A DNA stretch of 64,000 bases from UTCHB3 sp964625575 (lineage in GTDB: Bacteria; Bacteroidota; Ignavibacteria; Ignavibacteriales; Ignavibacteriaceae), in NCBI GenBank assembly GCA_964625575.1, contig CAZVBQ010000003.1, positions 124,001 through 188,000 of the forward strand, given 5' to 3'. How positions within the stretch are numbered: position 1 is the stretch's first letter; every line of letters begins with the position of its first letter. The notes beneath the pieces are model-generated. The model did not search any database. It was not told where the DNA came from and saw nothing but the letters and a program-made list of their open reading frames with translations. Made by a program: the position numbers and the translations under genes. Positions 44,196-52,923 of this stretch are shown here, one piece after another.

Positions 44196-45245
44196 CTATT
44201 TAATCCGTTCAACCACGTTAACAACACGTGATTTCTTCACGCTTGTGAAATCGGTTGGCTTGCCTGTTTTGTCGGGTATCTTTCCACTGAAAGCAACTTC
44301 CTCGATAAGGTTGGTCTTCGATTTTTGAAGTTTGCCCTGATCATCGTTGTAGAAAACCTTTCCACCACCGGTGATCACGCTTTTGTCAACCTTGATACCC
44401 TGTTTCGCGAGTTCAGGGTTAAAGTTATATGATGCATCGTAGCCAGCTTCAATAACCGAGAGGTTACTGCCGTTGAATTTACCTTTTTCTTTAAGGGTGT
44501 AAAGCTGGGTTGCGAGCAACTGGTACATTCCGCTTGGATCATTAACCGGAGGTTTAACATCCCGGAATGTCTCATTGGCTTTGAGTGTACCCGGCGAGAA
44601 TGACCTGAACACCTGCATGATCATACCTTTAAGGTTGTTCTTTATCTCATCGGCTGCCATTTCCTTCTGCTGCGCAGGTATAGAGTCTTTTCCCTGAGGC
44701 AGTACAGCTTCAACAATTTTGTCTACTCTGAATATCTCGCGGATGTTTCCTCTTTTGTCGATCCTGGCATAAAATGAATTGGAAGTGATCGCTTCGTAAA
44801 ATCCGAAATCAAGTTTCTTTAAAGAATCAAGCTTGTCGCCTGTTTTGTACTCTTTTTTCTCACCGTTCATCTCTGACTTGACGTAGATGCTTTTCGTGGA
44901 GACTTCAACCTCTGCGATCGTGTCTTTATCAACATCTTTTACTTCAAAATCGATCACGAGCACATTCTGCTGATCCATGCTCTGCTTCATTACTGTGTCG
45001 ATCTTTGTTTCCTGACTTACAGTATTAACAAAAGCGATCTTGTAAGTGAATTTATCACCTTTCTCTAACTTGTAGCCGAATTTGGACTCGCCCTCAGCCT
45101 GTTTTACATCTTCAAGCTTGAGATAATTGGTATCAACTGAAGAGTCGCCTGCCACTGAGGCGGGTGATTTTGATGAATCACATCCTGTGTATACCACGAC
45201 GGTTGAAAGGAGAATAAATGAAAGAATCATTCTTCTTAATGACAT
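44196..45245 (-). CDS. Conserved lipoprotein of unknown function
   Basis: 349 residues from the ATG at 45245, chosen because AAGGT lies 6 nt upstream and the following leader MSLRRMILSFILLSTVVVYTGC is a lipoprotein signal; the frame is open 24 codons further up. The mature part is beta-rich and lysine-rich (YKLEKGDKFTYKIAFVNTVSQE, TIAEVEVSTKSIYVKSEMNG), similar in style to DUF6263-type periplasmic proteins (uncertain). It begins 4 nt after the NamZ-like gene, so it belongs to that operon. No catalytic motif. Confidence 0.8.
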   Translation of the reverse strand: MSLRRMILSFILLSTVVVYTGCDSSKSPASVAGDSSVDTNYLKLEDVKQAEGESKFGYKLEKGDKFTYKIAFVNTVSQETKIDTVMKQSMDQQNVLVIDFEVKDVDKDTIAEVEVSTKSIYVKSEMNGEKKEYKTGDKLDSLKKLDFGFYEAITSNSFYARIDKRGNIREIFRVDKIVEAVLPQGKDSIPAQQKEMAADEIKNNLKGMIMQVFRSFSPGTLKANETFRDVKPPVNDPSGMYQLLATQLYTLKEKGKFNGSNLSVIEAGYDASYNFNPELAKQGIKVDKSVITGGGKVFYNDDQGKLQKSKTNLIEEVAFSGKIPDKTGKPTDFTSVKKSRVVNVVERIK

Positions 45246-45249
45246 TCTT

Positions 45250-46488
45250 TTACCTTGTGTTAGTGTATAATAAAAAGTTGTTTCTGGTCGACATGAACTG
45301 CTGAAGTTCCCCGGCATAAGAACTGACCACTTTTTCCCAGCCTTCTTTAAGTATCTGATCTTTTAACAGGCCCTTACCCGTCTTTAGCCTGAATCCTTTT
45401 TCTTTGATCTCAAATTTCCCTGAATAGTTTTTGGCCAACTGATCGATCAGCCAAAAGCCGAATTTTATCGGTTCAAAACTGTCTTGTATCCCTGTAATTC
45501 TCACCCCGTGACAAACTTCCCCTTCGTATTTGGGCTTTGAAGCGGCTTTACCTGAGACAGGGGTGAAAGAAATTGCCTCGACAGATCTGATTCCGGGAAA
45601 TGCTGCCACGCTTTTTCTGAGGGCCTCTCCATCAATAAAAGGGGCACCAAATATGAGAAACGGATCGACTGTTCCCCTGCCCTCGGAAATATTTGTGTTC
45701 TCCAGAATACAAGTACCGGGGTAAACCAGACAAGCAAGCTCCGAACGGAGATTTGGTGAAGGGTCAAGCCATTTTAATCCGGTTTGAGCAAAAGTGGTTT
45801 CACGGGAATAGCCCTCCATTTTTACCACTTCCACGTTACATTTTATACCCTTGCGGGTTTTAATATCTTCCCTGAAAAACAGGGCCAGTTCTCCCGCGGT
45901 CATTCCGTGCGACATTGGTAATGCTGTTATCCCTATGAACGAAAAGAGGCTGTCTTCAACCACTGGTCCCTCAACGTATGTGCAACCGGTGATATTTGGT
46001 TGATCAAGCACAAGCACCGGAATCCCGGCCTCTCCACAAGCTTCCATGACATTGTAGAGGGTTGAGATATAAGTATAAAATCGTACGCCGACATCTCTTA
46101 TAGAGAAGATCATAAGATCAACTCCTTCAAGCATTTGCCGGGTTGGTTTTCGTGTCTCACCATAAAGAGAATAAACGGGAATTCCCGTTTTTTCATCACG
46201 GGCGTTGTCTATCTTTTTTCCTGCTGATTCATCACCCCTGAAACCGTGTTCAGGACCGAAAACAGCAGCTATCTTCCCTTTTTTCTCGAAGTGAATAACA
46301 TCGACGAGATGTCTTCCATCAACAGTAACCCCGGTGTGATTGGTTACCACGCCGAATGATTTGCCTGAGTATTTGGAGTAATAATTTTGCAAAAATACGT
46401 CGGGTCCGTTAAGAAACTTTACATGATCCTGCGTGCAGCCTGTGACGGTCAATAGAAGCAAGAGAGTGAGCAGTTTTAACCGGGTCAT
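45250..46488 (-). CDS. NamZ-like exo-beta-N-acetylmuramidase lipoprotein (DUF1343)
   Basis: 412 residues from the ATG at 46488 (AGGGGAG 6 nt upstream), beginning a lipoprotein signal with VTGC. Family motifs are evident: FGVVTNHTGVTVDGRHLVDV, VFGPEHGFRGDESAG, GIPVYSLYGETRKPT, FSIRDVGVRFYTYISTLYNVME and VLDQPNITG. NamZ enzymes release terminal MurNAc from murein fragments. The ATG overlaps the NUDIX stop by 4 nt (ATGA). With the NlpC/epimerase genes at 35.5-37.8 kb it suggests periplasmic peptidoglycan turnover. Confidence 0.9.
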   Translation of the reverse strand: MTRLKLLTLLLLLTVTGCTQDHVKFLNGPDVFLQNYYSKYSGKSFGVVTNHTGVTVDGRHLVDVIHFEKKGKIAAVFGPEHGFRGDESAGKKIDNARDEKTGIPVYSLYGETRKPTRQMLEGVDLMIFSIRDVGVRFYTYISTLYNVMEACGEAGIPVLVLDQPNITGCTYVEGPVVEDSLFSFIGITALPMSHGMTAGELALFFREDIKTRKGIKCNVEVVKMEGYSRETTFAQTGLKWLDPSPNLRSELACLVYPGTCILENTNISEGRGTVDPFLIFGAPFIDGEALRKSVAAFPGIRSVEAISFTPVSGKAASKPKYEGEVCHGVRITGIQDSFEPIKFGFWLIDQLAKNYSGKFEIKEKGFRLKTGKGLLKDQILKEGWEKVVSSYAGELQQFMSTRNNFLLYTNTR

Positions 46489-47045
46489 TTGGGCTCCCCT
46501 GCAACTTCCAGAACCTTTTCCCATGAAAGTGCCCAGGCAGCCATTGTCATTCCGTCGAAAACGCTCCCGTTACGCGTCATTTTATCAACTTCTTCGGGAG
46601 TATAAGCATGCAGCGAGAATTCCTCGGAGTCATCAGCCTTCTTGGGATCCATTCGCAGGTCTGTGGCGATGAAAACATGACAGTCTTCATCGGTAACACC
46701 ATTGAATGGACAGAATTTCCCCACCGGTATTAATTTATCCGCGGTAAAACCAGTTTCTTCCCTAAGCTCAACTTCCGCGGTTTCCAAAGGAGTCATCCCC
46801 TCTTTATTTCCACCACACGGGAATTCAAGCGAAAACTTCTTGTTAAGATAGCGGTATTGCTTTACAAGCAGGATCTTTCGATCATTTGTAACAGGAATGA
46901 CCATAGAAGAGCCGGAAGTATGCACATAATAATAAGTTCCTTTGAACCCCGTTGAAGGAATTACAAAATCATCAATCCTGTAGGTCCAGTAAGGATTTTT
47001 GTGATACTCCCGGCTCTTAAGCTTTTTCCAGCGCGATAGCGGCAT
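46485..47045 (-). CDS. NUDIX hydrolase (ADP-sugar pyrophosphatase-like)
   Basis: 186 residues. The Nudix box is GGNKEGMTPLETAEVELREETGF, in which GX5EX7REUXEEXGU is satisfied with one extra residue near the start. The N-terminal part (YYVHTSGSSMVIPVTNDRKILLVKQYRYLNKKFSLEFPCGG) is that of the ADP-ribose/ADP-sugar pyrophosphatase subgroup. Starts at the ATG at 47045, which shares one base with the ndk stop (TAATG), and overlaps the NamZ-like start by 4 nt. Cytoplasmic nucleotide-sugar housekeeping. Confidence 0.9.
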   Translation of the reverse strand: MPLSRWKKLKSREYHKNPYWTYRIDDFVIPSTGFKGTYYYVHTSGSSMVIPVTNDRKILLVKQYRYLNKKFSLEFPCGGNKEGMTPLETAEVELREETGFTADKLIPVGKFCPFNGVTDEDCHVFIATDLRMDPKKADDSEEFSLHAYTPEEVDKMTRNGSVFDGMTMAAWALSWEKVLEVAGEPK

Positions 47046-47476
47046 TAAAGCGGATAGTTGTTCAGACGCTCGTCACGTGAGAAGAAATGAGCGATCTCGA
47101 TGAGGGCGTTTTCATCACTGTCTGAACCGTGAACCGCGTTCTCACCTTTGCTTGTGGCATATTTCTTTCTAATGGTTCCTTCTGCTGCTTCAGCAGGATC
47201 CGTGGCACCGATAAGAGTTCTGAAATCCGCAACAGCGTTCTCTTTTTCAAGCATTAGTGGAACACACGGACCTGATGACATGAACTCAACGAGTTCCTGA
47301 TAGAATCCTCTCTCTTTGTGAACTTCATAGAAGCCCTTGGCTGAGTCGAGGCTCATTCTGGTCATCTTCATCGCTTTAATTTTGAAACCGGCCTCTGTGA
47401 TCATGCTTAGGATCTGGCCAATGTTGTTGTTTCTTACCGCGTCGGGTTTAATAATGGCAAATGTAAGGTTGCCCAA
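47045..47476 (-). CDS. ndk: Nucleoside diphosphate kinase
   Basis: 143 residues, normal length. Starts TFAIIKPDAVRNNNIGQI; phospho-histidine His116 in NAVHGSDS. It equalises NTP pools by ping-pong phosphotransfer. The start is TTG at 47476, marked by AAGGAG 6 nt upstream. It heads the run ndk, NUDIX, NamZ-like, lipoprotein, and lies 23 nt after sucD. Confidence 0.96.
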   Translation of the reverse strand: MGNLTFAIIKPDAVRNNNIGQILSMITEAGFKIKAMKMTRMSLDSAKGFYEVHKERGFYQELVEFMSSGPCVPLMLEKENAVADFRTLIGATDPAEAAEGTIRKKYATSKGENAVHGSDSDENALIEIAHFFSRDERLNNYPL

Positions 47477-47499
47477 TTGATTCTCCTTGAATTTATTCT

Positions 47500-48396
47500 T
47501 TATGATTTAACGTTCTTTTTGTAATAAGCATCAAGCGCGTGTTTCATGGTGATACCCATTTCCGCGGGTGATTTTACCACTTTAATACCGGCTTTTTTCA
47601 TCGCTTCCATTTTTTCAGTGGCAGTGCCTTTACCACCGGAGATGATGGCACCGGCGTGTCCCATTCTTCTTCCGGGAGGTGCAGTCTGTCCTGCAATAAA
47701 TCCAACCACCGGTTTCTTTACATTCTTCTTGATGAATTCAGCGGCCTCTTCTTCAGCAGAACCACCGATCTCGCCGATCATGACGATACCGTCTGTTTCA
47801 GGATCTTCATTGAAGAGCTTTATAATATCGATGAATCTCGAACCGATAACGGGGTCGCCACCAATTCCAACGCATGTCGACTGCCCGATACCAAGATCGG
47901 AAAGCTGTTTTACTGCCTCATAAGTGAGGGTTCCTGAGCGGGAAACAACACCGACTCTTCCCGGTTTGTGTATAAATCCGGGCATGATACCGATCTTCCC
48001 TTTTCCGGGTGAAATAACTCCCGGGCAGTTCGGTCCGATCAGCACAATATCCTTGGCTCTTATATAATGATAGACAGGTATCATATCATCGGCAGGTATG
48101 CCTTCAGTTATGCAGATGATAACTTTAATGCCCGCGTCTGCTGCTTCAAGTATGGCATCAGCAGCAAATGAAGCCGGAACAAATATAACTGAAGTGTTGG
48201 CTTTTGTCGCGGCAACAGCATCTTTTACTGTATCAAAAACGGGAATCCCTTCAAATTCGGTTCCGCCTTTACCGGGAGTGACACCTGCCACTACTTTTGT
48301 TTTATACTCCACCATCTGTCTGGTGTGGAATGATCCTTCGCCGCCCGTAATGCCTTGAACAACAAGGCGAGTTTTCTTGTCAACAAGAATGCTCAT
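47500..48396 (-). CDS. sucD: Succinyl-CoA ligase alpha subunit
   Basis: 298 residues from the ATG at 48396 (AAGGAT upstream; MSILVDKKTRLVVQGITG is the family start). The CoA-binding Rossmann domain is QGITGGEGSFHTRQM; the phospho-His loop is RRMGHAGAIISGG; the GPNCPG motif is present. It catalyses the substrate-level phosphorylation step of the TCA cycle with SucC. The sucC gene is not next to it, so the two subunits are encoded apart in this genome. Confidence 0.96.
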   Translation of the reverse strand: MSILVDKKTRLVVQGITGGEGSFHTRQMVEYKTKVVAGVTPGKGGTEFEGIPVFDTVKDAVAATKANTSVIFVPASFAADAILEAADAGIKVIICITEGIPADDMIPVYHYIRAKDIVLIGPNCPGVISPGKGKIGIMPGFIHKPGRVGVVSRSGTLTYEAVKQLSDLGIGQSTCVGIGGDPVIGSRFIDIIKLFNEDPETDGIVMIGEIGGSAEEEAAEFIKKNVKKPVVGFIAGQTAPPGRRMGHAGAIISGGKGTATEKMEAMKKAGIKVVKSPAEMGITMKHALDAYYKKNVKS

Positions 48397-48501
48397 GATT
48401 GTATCCTTTATTCTGCAAAATTTTTCAAAATAATCATGCAAGATAACTATTTGACAAGAAATTATTTATCGAATCTTTCCACCTGCCCTGCTTTAACGAA
48501 C

Positions 48502-48530
48502 GAAGCCGCCCCGGTATGCAGGGCGGCTTC
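48502..48530 (-). terminator. Hairpin after the thioester-domain surface protein gene
   Basis: Perfect 10-bp GC-rich stem GAAGCCGCCC/GGGCGGCTTC with a 9-nt loop, about 42 nt past the stop. A second small hairpin (TTCCGG...CCGGAA) lies between. Only a weak T-run follows on the minus strand. Confidence 0.5.
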
Positions 48531-48571
48531 ATTTCTATTCACTTTTCCGGTTTTTAATCCGGAAGATACGA

Positions 48572-51500
48572 CTATTTTACGAGCATCATTTTACGTGTAC
48601 TGGTGAAGTTTCCTGCCTCAAGGCGGTAGATGTAAACACCTGTACCAAGGGTTGAAGCATCAAAATTCACTTCATATTTTCCGGCAGTCATCATGCCGTT
48701 AACGAGTGTTGCCACCAGCTCACCGGTAATACTGAACACTTTCACTGTTACGAAGTTCTCAACCGGCAGAGCAAATTTGATCACGGTTGAAGGATTGAAC
48801 GGGTTCGGATAGTTCTGTGACAGGGTGAAATCTGCCGGCAGTTCTGATCCTGTTTTCTCGACTGACATTGGCGAATCGAGAGAGTAGAGCATTCCGTCAT
48901 CAGTTCCTGCCCATACTGTGCTGGAAGACGGTGTGGCATAAACCGAACCCGCTCCGAGGCCTGAGAGCCCGAGATTTGTCCAGCTCGCGCCATTATCAGA
49001 GCTTCCAAATATTCCGTTCGCCCATGAGGCTGCATATACATTGTTGCTTGCATCGGTTGTAACTCCATAGATAAATGCCTGACCCACAGGTGAGATTGAC
49101 CATGATGATCCTGAATTGTGCGAAGCAAGTACACCACCACCATAGGTACCGGCGTAAATACTTCCGTTAGGCGCAATGGCAAGTGACCAGATGTAGGGGT
49201 AACCCGCGTTAAGATCAGTCCAGTCAGCACCACCATTAACTGATTTAATAATTCCACCACCGAAAGAACCGGCGTAGATGTTTCCGTTCGCGTCTATCGC
49301 GAGGGCATGAACCGCTGTATTCAGCATTCCTGTTGGAAGTGTAGTCCAGCTTGTTCCGCCGTTGGTTGATTTAAGGACACCAAAGCCCCAGGTTCCCGCG
49401 TAAAGGTCGCTGTTGGGAGCGATCTTAATCGCCCTGACATCTTTACCGCTGAGTGAAGTAAGTGACCATGAAGCCCCGTCGTTTGTACTCTTGAAAAGAC
49501 CCTGTTCTGTACCGGCATAAATCGTTCCATTTGCATCAACGGCGAGCGACCAAATGTAACCGGCAGTCATTGAGGGATTGATCTTTTCGAAACCTGTCGC
49601 GGTTTTTCTCCAGATATTTCCACCGATCGTGCCAAGCAGGAGCCTGCCACTATTGTCGGATGTGATCGCCCAGATAAATTCCTTGTCCATGAACTGTCCC
49701 TGGCTGTTCCAGTTACCTGTTCCGGAGCCACTTCCGCCTGAACCTCCTGAACCGCCACTTCCGCCCGATCCACCGGTGTAATTGTGGAGATTGATGGTTA
49801 CTGAAGCGTAATCATCTTCGCTTGTAACACCATTGTTCGGAGTGGAATCGGGATCATTCTGATCAACCTCGGTGATTTCAGCGGAGTTAACAACATTTTC
49901 ATCAACCGGAATATTGCCGGAAAACATTGTGTTGTTCATCTGACCCTGTCCGGTAAAATTCTTGCAGATCATCTGACCATTGATAACGCCTGTTACAAAG
50001 TTCATGTCAGCTTTAGGGGCAAGTACCGTTCCACGGACATCAATTCCCTGAATGGTCACACCGGTAGCTTCATGGAAATTGTAGATCACGTTTGAGATCG
50101 CCGTGCCGGTTACTGTGAGTCCGCCTCTCCAAGTCGGGTTTGTACCATCGATGTTCACGAGAACAACAGCTCCATTTGGAACGTTGATAGCAACGTTGTT
50201 CGCCTGTGAAAGCTGCGCGCCGCTTACATCGAATACATTCAAGAGAGGATGTGTACCGGTTAGTTCCAGACCGCCCCACTGGAACAGTGTCTGGCCGTTG
50301 GCCGGGTAACCTGAGAGTGAGTTTGAAAGATTCAGCAGGTATGATGAGGCTGCCGCGAAATCTACGACACTTCCCTGCCTCAAGTTACCATTGTTGATGC
50401 TCACAGAATTCAAGGGAAGATTTGTTGAATGTCCGTAAACCACGTTTCCGCCATAAACAGCACCTGAAACGTAAGTAAGATCGTTTCCGACCACAAGAAC
50501 ATCTTCAGCGCCGAAAGCGTAACTTAATTTGTCACCAACACTGTATCCCGAAAGATGAGCGTCATGTCCTACAGCGACCTTGCCTTCAGTGTCTGATGAT
50601 GGTTGGAAGAGATCATTTAACACAAACAGGTTGTAACCTGTTGCAGGACCGAGAGTAAAATAAGTGGAGTTCAGAGATTGCAGACTTACCGCCGTGGTCA
50701 TCTGAAGTGTTGTCGAGGCTCCATTTCCAAGTGATCCAACAGTCCAGACACCTGTGCCGGTGTTGTAGCTCCCCTGTGAAGCGTTGTGGGAAGTGTAGTT
50801 GAGTCCCGAAGGGAGCACATCGGTAACCTTGATTCCGGTTGCCGGACTTGGACCGTGATTTGTCACCGTAATTGTAAATGTAATTACATCACCATTGTTA
50901 CCGGAATATGAAGAAGCGGTTTTTGAAATTGAAAGATCCGCTGATTCAACCCATGTAACGGTGGCATTAGTAGCAATTGCCGCGTTTACCGGGGTGGCAA
51001 GCACGATCTTCTGATACTGGTTAGGAGAAATCTTGTGAATGTATCGAGTTCCCTGGGGCACTATATGATGAGCGGTGGCAGTAACCGTGGCACTGTTGCT
51101 CGCTCCCTTGGTAATTGTGATACCACTGATGACACCCGTGGCATCTGTGACAGCGGATGAAAATCCGAGTGTACCGGATGTGGCTGAGAAATCAACATTT
51201 ATCCCCTGCATTGGCTGAAATGTCGAATTATATGCCGTCAGATTGAATGAAGCGCTCTGACCGACTGGTAATACAAGATTTGAAGGGTTGAAAATGAGTG
51301 TGGATAATATAGAGCCACTGTTCGCGTTGGCGTATGCGTCGTTAACTATCTGAATCGCGAGGGCTTTTACCGTCGCGTTTGTAATGGTGTTTACATCTAC
51401 TCCATCACTGAAATGCCAGATTGCAGTCTGAACCGCGGAAGCCTGACTGGCTGTCGGCGTACCTGTAAATGGAGCATAGTTGTTCAGGATGTATGAAATA

Positions 51501-51841
51501 TACTGATTCGTGGGACCATCGTCAGTATATTCGTTTGGGCTTGAGCTGCTCCATGTGGCAAGATAGTGAGAAATGTCAATACAGTAAAACTTTGCAGCAT
51601 TTCCATTAAGATCACCACTTAATGTGCCTGCCCAAACTTGCATGTTAGTGCCGATTGGATATTGGAAACTCACATTTTGTCCGATATCGATTCCGTATAC
51701 TTTCACTGTTGTTCCAGATGACTGTATCACCGGAGGTTTCTGACCACTGTATGGCTTGTTGGCAACAGAGTCAGGAATAACCGCGAAAAGATTAGAAACG
51801 AGGAGTATCGCGCTAATGAACACAGAGAAATATCTCTTCAT
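48572..51841 (-). CDS. T9SS-secreted protein with putative internal thioester domain and propeller
   Basis: 1089 residues from the ATG at 51841 (TTGAGGT upstream). After a signal peptide, residues ~45-160 look like a thioester domain: Cys87 in FYCIDISHY and Gln138 in AVQTAIWHFSDG, the partners of an internal Cys-Gln bond in Gram-positive adhesins. Next come an invasin-type Big_1 domain (~185-290), a DUF11 domain (DLSISKTASSYSGNNGDVITF, ~305-400), a choice-of-anchor-A domain (FTLGPATGYNLFVLNDLFQ, ~405-640), a Gly-Gly-Ser linker (~688-706), a seven-bladed-type propeller of repeated GTIYAGTEQGLFKSTNDGASW units (~710-990), and a type A T9SS sorting domain (LSQNYPNPFNPSTVIKFALP, end RKMMLVK). A covalent surface adhesin is inferred. 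Confidence 0.88.
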   Translation of the reverse strand: MKRYFSVFISAILLVSNLFAVIPDSVANKPYSGQKPPVIQSSGTTVKVYGIDIGQNVSFQYPIGTNMQVWAGTLSGDLNGNAAKFYCIDISHYLATWSSSSPNEYTDDGPTNQYISYILNNYAPFTGTPTASQASAVQTAIWHFSDGVDVNTITNATVKALAIQIVNDAYANANSGSILSTLIFNPSNLVLPVGQSASFNLTAYNSTFQPMQGINVDFSATSGTLGFSSAVTDATGVISGITITKGASNSATVTATAHHIVPQGTRYIHKISPNQYQKIVLATPVNAAIATNATVTWVESADLSISKTASSYSGNNGDVITFTITVTNHGPSPATGIKVTDVLPSGLNYTSHNASQGSYNTGTGVWTVGSLGNGASTTLQMTTAVSLQSLNSTYFTLGPATGYNLFVLNDLFQPSSDTEGKVAVGHDAHLSGYSVGDKLSYAFGAEDVLVVGNDLTYVSGAVYGGNVVYGHSTNLPLNSVSINNGNLRQGSVVDFAAASSYLLNLSNSLSGYPANGQTLFQWGGLELTGTHPLLNVFDVSGAQLSQANNVAINVPNGAVVLVNIDGTNPTWRGGLTVTGTAISNVIYNFHEATGVTIQGIDVRGTVLAPKADMNFVTGVINGQMICKNFTGQGQMNNTMFSGNIPVDENVVNSAEITEVDQNDPDSTPNNGVTSEDDYASVTINLHNYTGGSGGSGGSGGSGGSGSGTGNWNSQGQFMDKEFIWAITSDNSGRLLLGTIGGNIWRKTATGFEKINPSMTAGYIWSLAVDANGTIYAGTEQGLFKSTNDGASWSLTSLSGKDVRAIKIAPNSDLYAGTWGFGVLKSTNGGTSWTTLPTGMLNTAVHALAIDANGNIYAGSFGGGIIKSVNGGADWTDLNAGYPYIWSLAIAPNGSIYAGTYGGGVLASHNSGSSWSISPVGQAFIYGVTTDASNNVYAASWANGIFGSSDNGASWTNLGLSGLGAGSVYATPSSSTVWAGTDDGMLYSLDSPMSVEKTGSELPADFTLSQNYPNPFNPSTVIKFALPVENFVTVKVFSITGELVATLVNGMMTAGKYEVNFDASTLGTGVYIYRLEAGNFTSTRKMMLVK
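49722..49775. repeat. In-frame 9-12-nt repeats encoding the Gly-Gly-Ser linker
   Basis: A run of about five near-identical GGNGGNTCN units within the coding sequence of the thioester protein. Such arrays can change length by slippage without breaking the frame. Confidence 0.7.
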
Positions 51842-51952
51842 TTTAGACCTCAATTTGATTAAAAGTTGATCTTGTTCATCAAATAGTGTGCCAAATTAAA
51901 AGAATATTCATTTATAGCGTGAAATCGGGGTTTTCGAGAATTTTCGGAATCG

Positions 51953-52004
51953 TAGTCCGGACTATGAGGGCTGTCTCATTATGAGATCAAAAATTAATTT
52001 GATC
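51953..52004. promoter_or_regulatory. Cluster of three consecutive palindromes upstream of the thioester protein gene
   Basis: TAGTCCGGACTA (51953-51964, perfect), TCTCAT-T-ATGAGA (51974-51986) and GATCAAA-aattaa-TTTGATC (about 51985-52004). They lie in the ~210-bp gap between the 3' end of the upstream hydrolase gene and the start at 51841. They may be termination hairpins, operators, or both. Confidence 0.45.
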
Positions 52005-52053
52005 CCGTAGTGTATCATTTTAGATGGCAGTGGGACAATAGAAGGAACAATTT

Positions 52054-52923
52054 TTAGGATGGATTAACAAACCTGATCATCTGGTCATTAAAGGTGCCGG
52101 GAAGCTCGAACTGAACAAAATGCCCGCACTCTTCGAGGAGAACGGTTTTGAGACCTTTAATCCCGTTTTCGAAGGTGTTGATGATGTCCGTAACTGATAA
52201 CCAGGGATGAACAAATCTGTTCGGGATCAATTTATCATTCTGAGCAAAAATTCCAAGAGTTGGAAGGGTTATTTCATTCAACCTGGAAGGCACGTCAGAA
52301 TTCACCACTCCAATGGCACTTCGGGCAACAATTTCAGCGTGGTTCTCAAACAGGGAGAATTTCCTCATATTTTTCCTGTCATCGATCATAAACCGCGCGT
52401 CTTCGGGGAAGTTGTGGAAATTCACTATTACATTATTCGCGATCTGTTCGTCGTCGTTGTTCATTATCCGTTCAGAATTCAGATATGATCGTACAAGCAA
52501 CTTTTCATCATCGCTGTAAGTTTCTGCGCCACCCGGGGCGACCAGTACCAGTTTATTTAAGCGGTCACCAAAGTCGATAGCCATTTTCAGCGCGATCACG
52601 CCACCCATCGAATGTCCACAAACTGAAAATTTTCCGATACCGAGCTTGTCCATCAGTTTGATGATCACCTCAGCATAATAATCCATCGTCGCGCTGTGAA
52701 GTGGTTTCGATGACTTGCCATAACCTGGAAGGTCGAGAGCGATACACCTGAAGTGGCGTGAGAGCTCTTCAAGGTTTTTATTCCACGCGGGAATGTAACT
52801 TCCCAGACCGTGAATGAAGACTACCGGTTCGCCATCGCCCATGTCAGTATGGGCGATGACTAATCCCGGTTCAATTTCAGACTTCGTAATTTCAAATGGG
52901 TATTTGAAATCTTCGAATTCCAT
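52054..52923 (-). CDS. Alpha/beta hydrolase (cytoplasmic paralogue)
   Basis: 289 residues, no signal peptide. Nucleophile Ser105 in the elbow VCGHSMGGVIAL, oxyanion strand VVFIHGLGS, an Asp in IFAQNDKLIPNRF and the catalytic His in LEECGHFVQFE. Typical of esterases and C-C hydrolases. Its ATG follows directly on the stop of the lipoprotein hydrolase (TAGATG), and both share the same motifs (GLGS/GLAS, DLPGYGKS, GHSMGG, ECGH), so they are tandem paralogues. Last gene of the eight-gene run starting at 61244. Confidence 0.9.
   Translation of the reverse strand: MEFEDFKYPFEITKSEIEPGLVIAHTDMGDGEPVVFIHGLGSYIPAWNKNLEELSRHFRCIALDLPGYGKSSKPLHSATMDYYAEVIIKLMDKLGIGKFSVCGHSMGGVIALKMAIDFGDRLNKLVLVAPGGAETYSDDEKLLVRSYLNSERIMNNDDEQIANNVIVNFHNFPEDARFMIDDRKNMRKFSLFENHAEIVARSAIGVVNSDVPSRLNEITLPTLGIFAQNDKLIPNRFVHPWLSVTDIINTFENGIKGLKTVLLEECGHFVQFELPGTFNDQMIRFVNPS

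Noticed and set aside
49722..49775. Possible CRISPR-like short repeat array
   Set aside because: Units are 9-12 nt, contiguous and in frame (Gly-Gly-Ser linker), with no spacers.
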